Below are positions 39,816 through 50,240 of a stretch of DNA of 64,000 nucleotides, in pieces. The number at the start of each line of letters is the position of its first letter. Within the stretch, counting starts at the first letter, position 1. Under the pieces are notes generated by a model. That model made no database searches. It was not told where the DNA came from and saw only the letters and a list, made by a program, of their open reading frames with translations. The translations under genes were made by a program, and so were the position numbers. Source of the stretch: Bartonella massiliensis (lineage in GTDB: Bacteria > Pseudomonadota > Alphaproteobacteria > Rhizobiales > Rhizobiaceae); assembly GCF_902150025.1 (NCBI RefSeq), contig NZ_CABFVS010000002.1, forward strand, positions 124,001-188,000, written 5' to 3'.

Positions 39816-41189
39816 ATGCATCACCACCCCATTCATTTTACCTCAGAACGTAGCGATAACAGTTGTCCTATCATCTTGATAAACCAAGAAAGTCTTGCAA
39901 ACTTATCACTTGATGTCTCAACAACAGCATGGATAAAAGTTAATGATTTTACTGGAAAAGCAGGACAAATACTCTTTGTTCCTCACGAAACGGGACATTT
40001 AAAAAAAGTTTTATTTGGAATTGGCAATGGTAATGATCCCTTTATCACAGGACTGCTTGCTCAAAAACTTCCTGCTGGTCAATGGCATTTAGAAGGTGAA
40101 ACCTCTGATGAAATAAATGCCTATCTTGGATTGGTACTGGGAAGTTATCAATTTAATCGTTATCGCCAAAACTCTTCTTTCAAATCATTATCCATTCATG
40201 TCAATGAAACCGTTGATCTTAATGAACTCCAACGAATTTATGAAACTGTCTTTTTCGTCCGTGATCTTATTAATATTCCAGCGAATGATATGAATCCTGA
40301 TACTCTCGAGGAAGAAGCACGCAAACTAGGAAAAATCTATGGTGCTCATGTCCAAAGTATCTGTGGAGATGAACTCTTATCCCATAATTTTCCAATGATT
40401 CATGCCGTAGGACGCGCAGGCAGCGCCGCACCACGGCTGATTGAATTACACTGGGGACAAGAGCATCATCCGAAAATAACGTTGGTAGGCAAAGGTGTAA
40501 CTTTTGATACAGGGGGACTGGATATTAAATCAGCCAATAACATGTTGCTTATGAAAAAAGACATGGGGGGTGGAGCAAATGTTTTAGGATTAGCTAAACT
40601 TATCATGGATGCAAAATTGCCTTTCCGTCTACGTGTTTTGATTCCTGCCGTAGAAAATGCAATTTCTGCAAATGCTTACCGACCAGGAGATATTCTTAAA
40701 AGTCGTAAAGGCTTAAATGTTGAAGTAGGCAATACAGATGCTGAAGGAAGACTTGTCCTTGCTGATGCACTTACCTATGGTGATGAAGAAAGTCCAGAAT
40801 TCATGCTTTGCATGGCTACTTTAACGGGGGCAGCGCGTATCGCATTAGGACCAGATCTTCCCGCATTTTATTGTAATGATTCAATATGGGCACAACAAAT
40901 TTCTGAATCGGCTCACGCTGTTTTTGACCCTCTTTGGCAAATGCCCCTTTGGAAACCTTACCAGGAGATGTTATCATCACCCATTGCTGATCTTAACAAT
41001 GTAACTGGAAATAGCTTTGCTGGCTCTATAACGGCTGCTTTATTTCTTAATTCTTTTGTTGAACAAGCTAAACATTTTGCGCATTTCGACCTTTTTGGAT
41101 GGGTTCCAAAAGAAAAACCAGGATACCCTGTGGGGGGATCTGCACAAACTATTCGTGCCCTTTATAATATTTTTAAAAATGAAGTTTGA
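39816..41189 (+). CDS. Leucyl aminopeptidase family (M17) protein
   Basis: 457 residues from the ATG at 39816, which has AAGGAT nine bases upstream; the frame opens at 39780 inside coaA. The metal-binding motif VGKGVTFDTGGLDIKSANNM and the signature NTDAEGRLVLADAL carry the Lys, Asp and Glu ligands for the two-metal centre. DMGGGANVLG is also conserved. The enzyme removes N-terminal residues from peptides in the cytoplasm. The N-terminal domain is short and divergent, as in many alphaproteobacterial M17 proteins. Confidence 0.92.
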   Translation: MHHHPIHFTSERSDNSCPIILINQESLANLSLDVSTTAWIKVNDFTGKAGQILFVPHETGHLKKVLFGIGNGNDPFITGLLAQKLPAGQWHLEGETSDEINAYLGLVLGSYQFNRYRQNSSFKSLSIHVNETVDLNELQRIYETVFFVRDLINIPANDMNPDTLEEEARKLGKIYGAHVQSICGDELLSHNFPMIHAVGRAGSAAPRLIELHWGQEHHPKITLVGKGVTFDTGGLDIKSANNMLLMKKDMGGGANVLGLAKLIMDAKLPFRLRVLIPAVENAISANAYRPGDILKSRKGLNVEVGNTDAEGRLVLADALTYGDEESPEFMLCMATLTGAARIALGPDLPAFYCNDSIWAQQISESAHAVFDPLWQMPLWKPYQEMLSSPIADLNNVTGNSFAGSITAALFLNSFVEQAKHFAHFDLFGWVPKEKPGYPVGGSAQTIRALYNIFKNEV

Positions 41190-41225
41190 CACAAAATATC
41201 CATAAAGATGGACAATATTGCAGTT

Positions 41226-41262
41226 TCAAGAAGGATTGTGATCTTCTTGAACTGTGTGTTTG
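41226..41262 (+). terminator. Probable terminator after the aminopeptidase gene
   Basis: CAGTTTCAAGAAG and CTTCTTGAACTG pair with a one-base bulge, with GAT/ATC extending the stem toward a short loop. The following TGTGTTTGGTTTTATTTG is T-rich but not a clean run. Confidence 0.6.
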
Positions 41263-41317
41263 GTTTTATTTGAAGATAAAAATCTTATCAATATAGTTTT
41301 CATGAGTTCGTTTAAAG

Positions 41318-42199
41318 ATGAAAAACAAAAAGATGATTTCTAAAGATCCGAGATTACACGCTTTTAGAGAAGATCTAGCAGACAAACGTCTTGAAACAGA
41401 AATTACAGCACGGCGCTTTGTACAAGGTGAAAAAAGACGTGTTAATGTCCCTGTTGCTGGGCTGTTTAAAGAAAACAATAAAAAAAGCGAAAGGCAGACA
41501 GAGTGCTTATTTGGAGAAGAACTTCTCATCTTTGAACACGGAGAGACTATGTCGTGGGGACAATCACTCAAAGATAATTATGTTGGCTATATTGCAACGA
41601 AAGCGCTTTGTACATCAACCGTAAAGCAAACACATATCGTTTCAGTCCCACGTACTTTTCAATATTTCCAAGCTGATTTGCGTGGACCAATGGAGTATCC
41701 TTTATCCATGGGAAGTAAGGTGACTGTTGTTGATGAAGTTGAAGTTCGTGATACGCTATATTCTATTCTTGAAAATGGAAAAGCAATCATTGCAACCCAT
41801 CTGAGCCCTATTGGACGCGTGTACGAAGACTATGTTACGGTAGCAGAAACCTTTATTCGTACACCTTATCTTTGGGGAGGTGTCAGCGGTTTTGGAATTG
41901 ATTGCTCGGGACTCATTCAGCTCTCTATGATGATGACTGATCAAATCGTTTTACGTGATACCGATATGCAGCGAGAAACTATAGGAAATCAACTCTCAGA
42001 CAGTGATAAACTTCAACGAGGTGATTTGATTTTTTGGCAAGGTCATGCTGCCATTATGGTTGATCATGAAAATATTATTCATGCAAATGGCTTCTCTATG
42101 GACGTTATGATCGAACCACTAGAGGAAGTAATTACACGTATTGCTCAAACATATCAACGATATCCCATCGCAAAACGCCGTCCAATTCAAGAAATTTAA
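41318..42199 (+). CDS. NlpC/P60-family peptidoglycan hydrolase with SH3-like N-terminus
   Basis: 293 residues. The N-terminal half contains bacterial SH3-like segments (DNYVGYIATKAL, HIVSVPRTFQYFQADLRG). The C-terminal NlpC/P60 papain-like domain has catalytic Cys196 (GIDCSGLIQLSM), His243 (WQGHAAIMVD) and His255 (NIIHANG). Such enzymes cleave the D-Glu to diamino-acid bond in wall peptides. No signal peptide is seen, so it may act on recycled muropeptides in the cytoplasm, beside the aminopeptidase upstream. The ribosome-binding site is weak. Confidence 0.9.
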   Translation: MKNKKMISKDPRLHAFREDLADKRLETEITARRFVQGEKRRVNVPVAGLFKENNKKSERQTECLFGEELLIFEHGETMSWGQSLKDNYVGYIATKALCTSTVKQTHIVSVPRTFQYFQADLRGPMEYPLSMGSKVTVVDEVEVRDTLYSILENGKAIIATHLSPIGRVYEDYVTVAETFIRTPYLWGGVSGFGIDCSGLIQLSMMMTDQIVLRDTDMQRETIGNQLSDSDKLQRGDLIFWQGHAAIMVDHENIIHANGFSMDVMIEPLEEVITRIAQTYQRYPIAKRRPIQEI

Positions 42200-42264
42200 T
42201 ACCCCTCCTCTAAAAACAATTCATCAAAATCATCCGTTTGTGCGTCACAAGCAATGGTAGTGTG

Positions 42265-42400
42265 TGAATAAAAACGATTAAGAAAAGAATAACTCTTATG
42301 AATGCTCTCGAATACTAAGACTTAAATATAAGGACTGTCGTAAAATTGGGGCTGACAAAGCATATAATAGCACCGGCATGCTCTTTGAATATTAAGCGTA
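42265..42400 (+). repeat. Degenerate dispersed repeat R, copy 1
   Basis: Collinear with 59501-59626. Shared blocks in order are GAATAAAAA or GATAAAAAT, CTCTTATGA, CTCGA, ATA-AAGGA-TGTCG, and the best match ATAGCACC-GC-TGC-CTTTG-ATA, where dashes mark variable bases. The relation is by eye and interrupted by small gaps. No intact reading frame spans it. Confidence 0.5.
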
Positions 42401-43427
42401 AAGGGATAGTGCTGAATAGATTTTATATTATTTCCATGAGGGGCTTTAACCTTATGCTCTTCACGAAGAACCAACGAGAAAGGGGTTTAAATGTGTTGAG
42501 AGATGTATCTTAAAAAAACAGGCCCACGAATATCAAAGCAATGGCGCTCTGTATTATATGAAGGATGCGCCTTCCTTGAACAAAGGGAATACTTTTGATC
42601 TTTTTTTAAAACTCAGATTCAATATTTATTGAGAAACCTTTATTAATACTCGTTTATTTTAAATAGTGTGAAAATTTATTGATAGACTTACTGCATAATT
42701 TTCATAAAAAAATATCCGTTAGTGAATCATAAATCCGAATTACATAATTTGAATCAGAGTTTCTTACATTATCATATTTCACTGTCTCAAACAGTTTTAT
42801 TACAAATCCATAGAGAAATAAGGCGTATTATTTTGAATAAGATGCTGAAGGTAGAAATTATTACGTAGTTTTATCATTTCTTTTGCATTTAGCCTTACAG
42901 TTTTTAAAAATATACAGAGACAATATCTTTAAAAATATGAAAATTGCATAGTTTTTTATATTTAATCGTTCATTAGTCGTGTATTTTATTCGTTTTAAAA
43001 TTGTTTTTCACATTATACACCACTCTTTGTACGTTATTGAAATTTTTTTGAATGAAAAATCGTAAAGCATCAAGAGAAGAAATTTATTGTTATAAAACAA
43101 TATGTTATCACAATAAATTGTATTACAACGATGCTTAAGTTATTGGTCATATAAAATAATCTCTCATAACAAGCTCAAAACATCTTCTTCTTAAAGAATC
43201 TTTTGAAATTTCTCCTATTATCGATATTCATGAAATAAACGCTCCTTATATCTCTCAGTACCCCCAAGCCCACCTCACAACAATATACGAAAAAGTATAA
43301 CCCCATTATCTGCCACTATTTTATGCTTATGGAATATTTAACGCCACCATTATAAATTTTGCCAATTATTAATGTTATGATAACCCTTTGACTGTTGGAG
43401 AGCGTTCTTTCAGAATGGACTTCACGT

Positions 43428-43510
43428 CTTTCTTAAATCGTTTATCCACGTAGCTCTCTCTGCTTGGAACGCACAAAAGACATGGCTTTGATTGATTGAG
43501 CATAGAATAG
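43428..43510 (+). repeat. Degenerate dispersed repeat S, copy 1
   Basis: Aligns with 59839-59924. Shared blocks are TTAAATCGTTT, CTCTC, CTTG, ACATGG or GAATGG, then TTTG-ATTGATT, CATA and AA-AG. A shorter third copy lies at 59441-59480. Confidence 0.5.
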
Positions 43511-43596
43511 ATTTTACGAGATTGGATTTTCCCATTTAATATAAAAAATTATAAATCAATACTTATAGTTAAATAATCTTTCCTTCTTATAACACA

Positions 43597-44010
43597 TTAA
43601 AGAAAATGATTTTTTAATATCTGAATCAATGGTTTATCAGCATCAGGCATAGGATATTTATCAAGATCATTCATAAAAACCCATTCTAAACTCTGTCCCT
43701 CTCGCCCTTGCGCAACTCCCTCATAATGGTCACAAAGATACAATGGCATTAAGAGGTGAAACTTTTCATAGCTATGACTCGCAAACGTTAAAGGGTGTAA
43801 ATTATTTGCCTGAACATACACACCAAGCTCTTCTTCTAGCTCACGAATCAGTGAGATTTCTGGAGTTTCACCTTGCTCAACCTTTCCACCAGGAAACTCC
43901 CATAAACCAGCCAGCGATTTTCCTTCAGGACGCCTGGTAAGCAAAACACGATTATTTTGATCTAACAATGCGCAGGCAACAACAAGAAGAAGAGAACTTT
44001 TTATACACAT
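43597..44010 (-). CDS. NUDIX hydrolase, MutT-like
   Basis: 137 residues from the ATG at 44010, which has GGAG just upstream; a TTG at 44022 is the only longer option. The Nudix box spans Gly41-Val64 (GGKVEQGETPEISL, then IRELEEELGV) and matches the GX5EX7REUXEEXGU pattern. The closing segment MPDADKPLIQIL resembles true MutT, which removes 8-oxo-dGTP from the nucleotide pool. It is 120 bp downstream of argJ on the same strand, a pairing I recall from other Rhizobiales. Confidence 0.9.
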   Translation of the reverse strand: MCIKSSLLLVVACALLDQNNRVLLTRRPEGKSLAGLWEFPGGKVEQGETPEISLIRELEEELGVYVQANNLHPLTFASHSYEKFHLLMPLYLCDHYEGVAQGREGQSLEWVFMNDLDKYPMPDADKPLIQILKNHFL

Positions 44011-44130
44011 ATCGCTCTCCAATGGGAATATAACTGTCTTTTTATCATATTCCCTTACCTTAAAAAGAATTCATATATCTCATTCTCTTAAAAAAATGAT
44101 AGGCCGTTAAATATTTAGAGATTGCATCTG

Positions 44131-45363
44131 TTAACTTCTGTAATCGCTATTGATCATAACGTACTCTTTTGTTAAGTCGCAAGACCAAACCGTTGCTGTG
44201 CCCTCACCCAAACCAATATCAACACGAATTGTGATGTGTTTACCTTGCATATAAGAACCTACTGTCTCTTCACAATACACAGGATTTCGTTCGCCATTTA
44301 CTGCCACACGATGTTCACCAAACCAAATCGTCAATAGATCACGATCAACTTCAACACCAGCCTTCCCAACCGCCATAACGACTCGCCCCCAATTTGCATC
44401 TTCACCGGCAATAGCTGTTTTTACAAGCGGTGAATTTGCAATGGATAAAGCAATCGTTTTCGCTGCATTGTTTGTTGTCGCACCCCTCACATTCACTTCA
44501 ATTAAATGGCGCGCCCCCTCACCATCACACACAACTTGGAGTGCAAGTTCATGCAGAAGTGAACTTAATTGTTTCACAAAAATCCCATAACGCGGATCAG
44601 ATTGACTTGTAAGAGGAGGAAAATGTTCTTTTCCTGTCGCAAACAACATAAGCGTATCTGAAGTCGAGGTATCGCTATCAACAGTAATCGAATTGAAAGA
44701 CCCCTCAACGGCCTCTGATAACATGGATTGAAGTATATCTGAAGAAATCGTCGCATCACTAACCACAAACGACAGCATTGTCGCCATATCGGGTGCAATC
44801 ATACCAGCACCTTTTGCAATTCCATGAATAGTAATATTCTCCCCCCCACAATCAAAAGTACGCGTAGCAAGTTTTGGGAATGTGTCCGTTGTCATTATGG
44901 CTTTTGCAGCTTCCAACCAATTTTCCTCTTCTGCTGTCTCTGCCATATTAGGTAAAAGATTTACAATACCCGATGCATCCATTGGCTCACCAATAACACC
45001 CGTAGAAGCTATAAAAATCTCATTTTCTCTCACCTTTAAAGTGTTCGCTGCTGCACAAATGATTTCATTGGTTGTATTTTTTCCCTTGCGTCCTGTAAAA
45101 GCATTTGCATTTCCAGAATTCACAACAACACCTCTTGCAACCCCATGGGGAAGCGATGCACGACAGTGCTCTACAGGGGCAGATGGACATTTTGAACGTG
45201 TAAAAACACCTGCCACACTCACTGGTTTATCAAATATAATAAAAAGAAGATCTGTACGATCTTTATATCTAATCCCAGCTTTAGCTGTTGCTATCCGTAC
45301 ACCTGATAATGGGGAAAGCTCTTGGATGTTTTGGGGCGCCAAAGGAGATATTTTAAAAACCAC
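44131..45363 (-). CDS. argJ: Glutamate N-acetyltransferase / amino-acid acetyltransferase
   Basis: 410 residues from GTG at 45363 ([20 protein letters not shown]). The frame extends upstream to a TTG at 45471, but that extension is hydrophobic and unlike the family. The self-cleavage site is Ala-Thr195 in [14 protein letters not shown], which splits the precursor into alpha and beta chains and frees Thr as nucleophile. Other signatures are [14 protein letters not shown] and [12 protein letters not shown]-like [12 protein letters not shown]. ArgJ recycles the acetyl group from N-acetylornithine in arginine synthesis; bifunctionality with the first step is not certain from sequence. Confidence 0.93.
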   Translation of the reverse strand: MVFKISPLAPQNIQELSPLSGVRIATAKAGIRYKDRTDLLFIIFDKPVSVAGVFTRSKCPSAPVEHCRASLPHGVARGVVVNSGNANAFTGRKGKNTTNEIICAAANTLKVRENEIFIASTGVIGEPMDASGIVNLLPNMAETAEEENWLEAAKAIMTTDTFPKLATRTFDCGGENITIHGIAKGAGMIAPDMATMLSFVVSDATISSDILQSMLSEAVEGSFNSITVDSDTSTSDTLMLFATGKEHFPPLTSQSDPRYGIFVKQLSSLLHELALQVVCDGEGARHLIEVNVRGATTNNAAKTIALSIANSPLVKTAIAGEDANWGRVVMAVGKAGVEVDRDLLTIWFGEHRVAVNGERNPVYCEETVGSYMQGKHITIRVDIGLGEGTATVWSCDLTKEYVMINSDYRS

Positions 45364-45496
45364 AATATGCTTTCTATAAAAACAAATAAAATAATTGCAG
45401 ATCAATAATCTCTTATAAAGAGTTGCTAAGATTTTTTTTGAAAAAACAAACCTAGCAAACTCTCTATTCAAAAGACTATCTACTTATTTTTTCTCA

Positions 45497-46450
45497 TTAT
45501 TCCGTATCTTCTTCATCGGATGTCTCATCGGGAAGCAACGTCCCATTTTGATTAAGTGATTCCATAATTTTTGCAACATTAGGATCGGGATATTTCACAT
45601 CTATCTTGCTCCGCAAATCAACAATGAGTTCTTGATAGCGCTTTTTTATCAACTGTGTACGCAACATCTCTTTAACGTCATCAAATGCAGGAGGTTGTTT
45701 TACACGACGATCTTCTAATTTAATAATATGCCAACCAAAAGGACTTTCAACGGGTTGTTTTGTGTATTCGCCAACTTTTAGACCAAATGCAGCATCTTCA
45801 AAAGGCTTAACCATTTGACCATGGCTAAAATAACCAAGATCGCCTCCCACAGCAGCAGAACCGTCTGTTGAACTTTTCTTTGCAATCTCTTCAAAATTTT
45901 CGCCTTTATTTAAATGCTTAATGATAGATTCTGCTTCTTTTCTCGTTTTAACCAAAATATGACGAGCTTTAACTTCATCCTCTTTAGGTAAAGCAGCAAT
46001 TTCCTTTTTGTAAAGAGCTTCCAAATCAGCATCTGAAATTTTGTCAACAATCGCCTGTTTAAAATAAAGCTGTTGAAGCACATTGTCACGCATAACTGCC
46101 ATACGTTTATCGTAAGCTTCTGTCTTATCAAGGTCTTTGCTTCTTGCTGCTTTTGCAAGTGCCTGCATATCCAAATAAGCTTTTAAGACCATCACACGGC
46201 GTTGTTCATCAGGAAAACGTGCTAAATTAGGATTTATTTCAAGCGCTAAATCATCCAATTGACCTGCTGTAATATTCTTCCCATCAATAACAGCCATAAC
46301 ATGAGAAGGAGAAACAGCCTTTTCAGAAGCTTTCTCCAAAGTCTTTAAATCATTCGACGATGAATTCAAATTTTCTTGGGCTCTAACCCCTAAACTTGTA
46401 CTTGCCAATAAAGTTGATGCTAAAAACAGCGTGATAAAGTTAAATTTCAT
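45497..46450 (-). CDS. Peptidylprolyl isomerase, parvulin type, exported
   Basis: 317 residues from the ATG at 46450, chosen because AAGGAG lies upstream and because it begins a signal peptide (MKFNFITLFLASTLLASTSL, with cleavage after GVRA). A SurA/PrsA-like N-terminal region precedes the rotamase domain (VKARHILVKTRKEAESII; DLGYFSHGQMVKPFEDAAFG; VESPFGWHIIKLEDRR). A Glu/Asp-rich tail ends the protein. It probably assists folding of outer-membrane and secreted proteins in the periplasm. It is divergent from secA, a sensible pairing of secretion functions. Confidence 0.93.
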   Translation of the reverse strand: MKFNFITLFLASTLLASTSLGVRAQENLNSSSNDLKTLEKASEKAVSPSHVMAVIDGKNITAGQLDDLALEINPNLARFPDEQRRVMVLKAYLDMQALAKAARSKDLDKTEAYDKRMAVMRDNVLQQLYFKQAIVDKISDADLEALYKKEIAALPKEDEVKARHILVKTRKEAESIIKHLNKGENFEEIAKKSSTDGSAAVGGDLGYFSHGQMVKPFEDAAFGLKVGEYTKQPVESPFGWHIIKLEDRRVKQPPAFDDVKEMLRTQLIKKRYQELIVDLRSKIDVKYPDPNVAKIMESLNQNGTLLPDETSDEEDTE

Positions 46451-46872
46451 AAATATACTCCTTAAAAATGAAGGCAGGTTCAAGATTCCAATTTTCTTTA
46501 CCATAACACTTTAATCTTTAAACATAGAGAAATAAATGAGTAATTTTATTTTAAAAAGTATAAAGTCGTTCTTTTATCTCGGTGTCTCCAACCCTATCTA
46601 ATACAGATAAAACACATGATAATAGAGAAAATGATATATTGTATCTTAAATTACTTTGTATTGTATCAGCTAAACCGCATACATAAAGTTGACATAGCAT
46701 ATTTCGCCTCTTATCTCTACTTTACAATTAAAGTGAAGAATTGCACACCAGCAAGTATAATGGTACCATCTACATTTTTTAATATCAGAAAACTTAAAAA
46801 AAAATGTAGAGCATGGGGAGAGCATATGAAGTACCCAGCAAGAATGACAACAATTAAAAGAAAGGGCCAGAG
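46451..46872. other. Divergent intergenic region between the parvulin gene and secA
   Basis: 422 bp without a supported gene; a plus-strand frame at 46616-46885 runs into secA and has no features. A candidate secA promoter is TTGACA at 46689-46694 with a 17-base spacer to TATCTC at 46712-46717, giving a leader of about 150 bases. AAGG within AAAGGGCCAGAG serves as the ribosome-binding site. Confidence 0.45.
46689..46717 (+). promoter_or_regulatory. Candidate secA promoter
   Basis: TTGACA, a spacer of 17 bases, then TATCTC. The -35 is a perfect match; the -10 shares only the TAT start with the consensus. Confidence 0.4.
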
Positions 46873-49590
46873 ATGGTCAATTTAGGTGTTTTTGCACGTA
46901 AATTTTTTGGTTCAGCTCAGGAGCGACGTCTCAAAGCACTCCGCCAAAAAGTTGCACAAATTAATGCTTTGGAAGAACAATTCGCAAAATTAAGTGATGA
47001 GCAGCTTTGCCAAAAAACAGATGCTTTTCGCAAACGTCTTAATGATGGTGAAAGTATTGATTTACTGTTACCAGAAGCATTTGCAACGGTTCGTGAAGCC
47101 GCAAAACGTGTTTATGATATGCGTCCTTTTGACGTACAACTTATTGGTGGAATGGTTCTTCACGACTGTGGTATCGCTGAAATGCGTACCGGTGAGGGTA
47201 AAACATTAATGGCAACCCTACCAATTTATCTTAATGCATTGGAAGGTAAAGGTGTTCATGTTGTGACAGTAAACGATTATCTCGCCAGTCGTGATGCTGA
47301 AACAATGGGAAAAATTTTTAGTTTTCTAGGGCTTACAACAGGTGTTATTCTTCATGATCTTGATAGCGATGCCCGCAGACAAGCCTATGCATGTGATATC
47401 ACCTATGCGACAAATAATGAACTAGGTTTTGATTATTTGCGTGATAATATGGCTTTCGATCATAGCCAAATGGTTCAACGAGGTCATCATTACGCAATTG
47501 TCGATGAAGTGGATTCTATTCTCATTGATGAAGCGCGTACCCCCCTTATTATTTCTGGTCCTCTAGAAGATCGTACTGACTTTTATAACCTTATTGATAC
47601 ATTTATTCCAACCTTAATTCCAGAGGACTATGAAATAGATGAAAAGCAAAAAACAACGACCTTTACCGAAATTGGTACTGAAAAAATTGAAAAAATGCTC
47701 GAACAAGCTGGATATCTTAAAGGTGAAAGTCTTTATGACATAGAAAATGTTGCTATCGTTCATCATGTTAATAATGCTCTAAAAGCCCATAAACTGTTTG
47801 TTCGCGATAAAGATTACATTGTGCGCAATGATGAAATCGTTATCATTGACGAATTTACAGGTCGTATGATGCCCGGACGGCGTTATTCTGAAGGACTCCA
47901 TCAAGCATTAGAGGCTAAAGAGCATGTTGCTATTCAACCAGAAAATCAGACTCTTGCTTCCATCACTTTCCAAAATTATTTCCGTATGTATAGAAAATTA
48001 TCTGGAATGACTGGAACGGCAACAACAGAAGCCGAAGAATTCAGAAATATTTATGGTCTTGACGTTGTCGAAATTCCTACCAATTTACCCGTACAACGTA
48101 TTGATGAAGATGATGAAATTTATCGAACAGCAGAAGAGAAATATCGAGCAATTGTGCGTGATATCCGTCAAGCGCACGAAAAAAAACAGCCTATTCTTGT
48201 TGGAACAACCTCTATTGAAAAATCAGAACAATTGGCAGCGCGTTTGCGAAAAGAGGGTATTACTGATTTTAGAGTTTTAAATGCTCGTTATCACGAGCAA
48301 GAAGCATATATCATTGCGCAAGCAGGCGTTCCTGGAGCTCTTACCATCGCAACCAACATGGCGGGACGCGGTACGGATATACAGCTTGGTGGTAATGTTG
48401 AAATGCGTATCCGACAAGAACTACAGAATATCCCCGAAGGACCAGAGCGAACAGCTAAAATTGAAGAAATCAAAAAAGATGTCAACAAACTTAAAGAAAA
48501 AGCTTTAGAAGCTGGTGGTCTTTATGTTATCGCAACTGAACGTCATGAAAGCCGCCGTATTGATAATCAGCTTCGTGGACGTTCTGGTCGCCAGGGAGAT
48601 CCTGGTCGCTCAAAATTCTTTCTCTCTCTTCAAGATGATCTCATGCGTATCTTCGGCTCCGACCGTATGGATAGCATGCTGCAAAAACTTGGATTGAAAG
48701 AAAATGAAGCTATTATCCATCCATGGATTAATAAAGCCCTTGAAAAAGCGCAAAAAAAGGTCGAAGCACGGAACTTTGAAATTCGTAAAAATCTGCTAAA
48801 ATATGATGATGTCATGAATGATCAACGCAAGGTTATTTTTGAACAGCGTATGGAGGTCATGAACGCAGATGATTTATCAGAAATGATCCATGAAATGCGC
48901 AATGAAGTCGTGGAAGATCTTGTAGAGATTTATATTCCCTCTGGAACATATTCTGAAAAATGGGATGTAAAAGCTCTCGAAGAAGAGCTTCAAGAACTCT
49001 TTAATCTTGAGCTTCCAGTGGAAGAATGGGCAAAGGAAGATGGAATTGCCGAGGAGCAAATTTTAGAGCGTATTTCAGATGCTGTGACAAAACTTGAAGA
49101 TGAGCGTACTGAACGCTACACTCCAGAGGTTATGGCTTATTTTCACAAAGCAGTATTGCTCGAAACGATTGACACTTTATGGCGTGAACATCTGGTAAGT
49201 TTAGACCATTTGCGGTCTGTGGTTGGTTTTCGCGGTTATGCGCAGCGGGATCCACTCAATGAGTATAAGACAGAATCATTTGAACTTTTTCAAAGTATGT
49301 TGAGAAATTTGCGCAGAATTGTCACGTCTAAGCTTATGCGCTTTGAAGTTATTCAACACCCCACAGAACCAACTATCTCTGAGCAAGCGGATGCTGATTC
49401 TTCTGGCTTTAATGATCAAAGTCCAGAAAAGGGACCATCCTTATGGGCACGTGCACAAGAAAATAGGTTTGTTAATCCACAAGACCGTGATCCCAACGAT
49501 GTAACGACATGGGGAAAGGTTGGACGCAATGAGCGTTGTCCTTGCGGTTCAGAGAAAAAATACAAACACTGTCATGGAGCCTTTGTTTGA
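46873..49590 (+). CDS. secA: Preprotein translocase subunit SecA
   Basis: 905 residues. Walker A MRTGEGKT is at 104-111. The preprotein-crosslinking domain, the second nucleotide-binding fold ([34 protein letters not shown]) and the helical scaffold ([20 protein letters not shown]) follow in order. The C-terminal zinc motif uses Cys889, Cys891, Cys900 and His901 ([15 protein letters not shown]), which binds SecB and phospholipid. SecA drives proteins through SecYEG. The fur-type gene starts 10 bp after the stop. Confidence 0.98.
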   Translation: MVNLGVFARKFFGSAQERRLKALRQKVAQINALEEQFAKLSDEQLCQKTDAFRKRLNDGESIDLLLPEAFATVREAAKRVYDMRPFDVQLIGGMVLHDCGIAEMRTGEGKTLMATLPIYLNALEGKGVHVVTVNDYLASRDAETMGKIFSFLGLTTGVILHDLDSDARRQAYACDITYATNNELGFDYLRDNMAFDHSQMVQRGHHYAIVDEVDSILIDEARTPLIISGPLEDRTDFYNLIDTFIPTLIPEDYEIDEKQKTTTFTEIGTEKIEKMLEQAGYLKGESLYDIENVAIVHHVNNALKAHKLFVRDKDYIVRNDEIVIIDEFTGRMMPGRRYSEGLHQALEAKEHVAIQPENQTLASITFQNYFRMYRKLSGMTGTATTEAEEFRNIYGLDVVEIPTNLPVQRIDEDDEIYRTAEEKYRAIVRDIRQAHEKKQPILVGTTSIEKSEQLAARLRKEGITDFRVLNARYHEQEAYIIAQAGVPGALTIATNMAGRGTDIQLGGNVEMRIRQELQNIPEGPERTAKIEEIKKDVNKLKEKALEAGGLYVIATERHESRRIDNQLRGRSGRQGDPGRSKFFLSLQDDLMRIFGSDRMDSMLQKLGLKENEAIIHPWINKALEKAQKKVEARNFEIRKNLLKYDDVMNDQRKVIFEQRMEVMNADDLSEMIHEMRNEVVEDLVEIYIPSGTYSEKWDVKALEEELQELFNLELPVEEWAKEDGIAEEQILERISDAVTKLEDERTERYTPEVMAYFHKAVLLETIDTLWREHLVSLDHLRSVVGFRGYAQRDPLNEYKTESFELFQSMLRNLRRIVTSKLMRFEVIQHPTEPTISEQADADSSGFNDQSPEKGPSLWARAQENRFVNPQDRDPNDVTTWGKVGRNERCPCGSEKKYKHCHGAFV

Positions 49591-49600
49591 AAAGCAAACA

Positions 49601-50026
49601 ATGAAGATGAATAAAAAGCAAAACTATGAGAAAGAATTGCGTGCAGCTGGGTTAAGGGTAACGCGTCAACGGCGTGTTATCCTTGATATTTTGTCTGATA
49701 CAAATGATCATCCCAATGCCTTTGAAATTTTTCAGCGCGCAAACCAAATAGATTCGAGTATTTCACTCTCAACGGTTTATCGAACCATGAAAACATTAGA
49801 AGGAAATGGAACAATTCATCGCCATACCTTTAATGGTGGCCCCTCTCGTTTTGAGCAAGCAGATGGGCAACATCATGATCATCTCATTGATATAGAAACA
49901 GGACAAGTTATCGAGTTTCATTCTGATGTTATTGAAAAACTGCAAGAGGAAATTGCAAAATCCCTTGGCTATAATATTATTCATCATCGCCTTGAACTTT
50001 ACGGAAAAAAGCTCTTAAAGAAATAA
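49601..50026 (+). CDS. Fur-family metalloregulator (Fur/Mur type)
   Basis: 141 residues from the ATG at 49601; ATG at 49607 is an alternative, and earlier in-frame codons lie inside secA. The winged-helix domain reads [20 protein letters not shown] and [20 protein letters not shown]; the dimer and metal domain has [18 protein letters not shown]. There is no cysteine, so the structural Cys4 zinc site is absent, as in alphaproteobacterial Fur/Mur proteins. In rhizobia the orthologue (Mur) senses manganese; which metal is sensed here is open. It directly follows secA rather than lying by rimI-miaB as in several relatives. Confidence 0.9.
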   Translation: MKMNKKQNYEKELRAAGLRVTRQRRVILDILSDTNDHPNAFEIFQRANQIDSSISLSTVYRTMKTLEGNGTIHRHTFNGGPSRFEQADGQHHDHLIDIETGQVIEFHSDVIEKLQEEIAKSLGYNIIHHRLELYGKKLLKK

Positions 50027-50240
50027 TGATATATTATGAGATGAAATAGCTCTAGTAAATCGAATTTTATAAAAAATTACCTTAAAAATAGCATAGTTTT
50101 CATTGGCAAAAAAGTTTTTCTGCTTTATTACCTCTTTTTGTATGATGCTATACGCTAATTCATTGTCAGTGTTACAATAAAAAAGCATTGCAATAAAATA
50201 TTATAAAAATTGTATTATGAAAAATTAGGCTAATATTATC

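Larger units (their letters stand above)
42200..43596. other. Non-coding interval with degenerate repeats
   Basis: About 1.4 kb with no supported gene. It holds two segments that resemble parts of the 59.4-59.9 kb interval (see the repeat entries at 42265 and 43428). The stretch 42440-42620 also resembles 59630-59720 (TCTTAA, CCCA, ATGGC and TGT blocks in the same order). The middle part, 42650-43380, is very AT-rich with no recognisable content. Confidence 0.5.

Noticed and set aside
45364-45471. N-terminal extension of argJ to a TTG start
   Set aside because: The added 36 residues are hydrophobic and unlike ArgJ; the GTG at 45363 gives the normal family length.
46616-46885. 89-codon frame overlapping the secA start
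   Set aside because: It overlaps secA out of frame and shows no family features; the region reads better as a leader.
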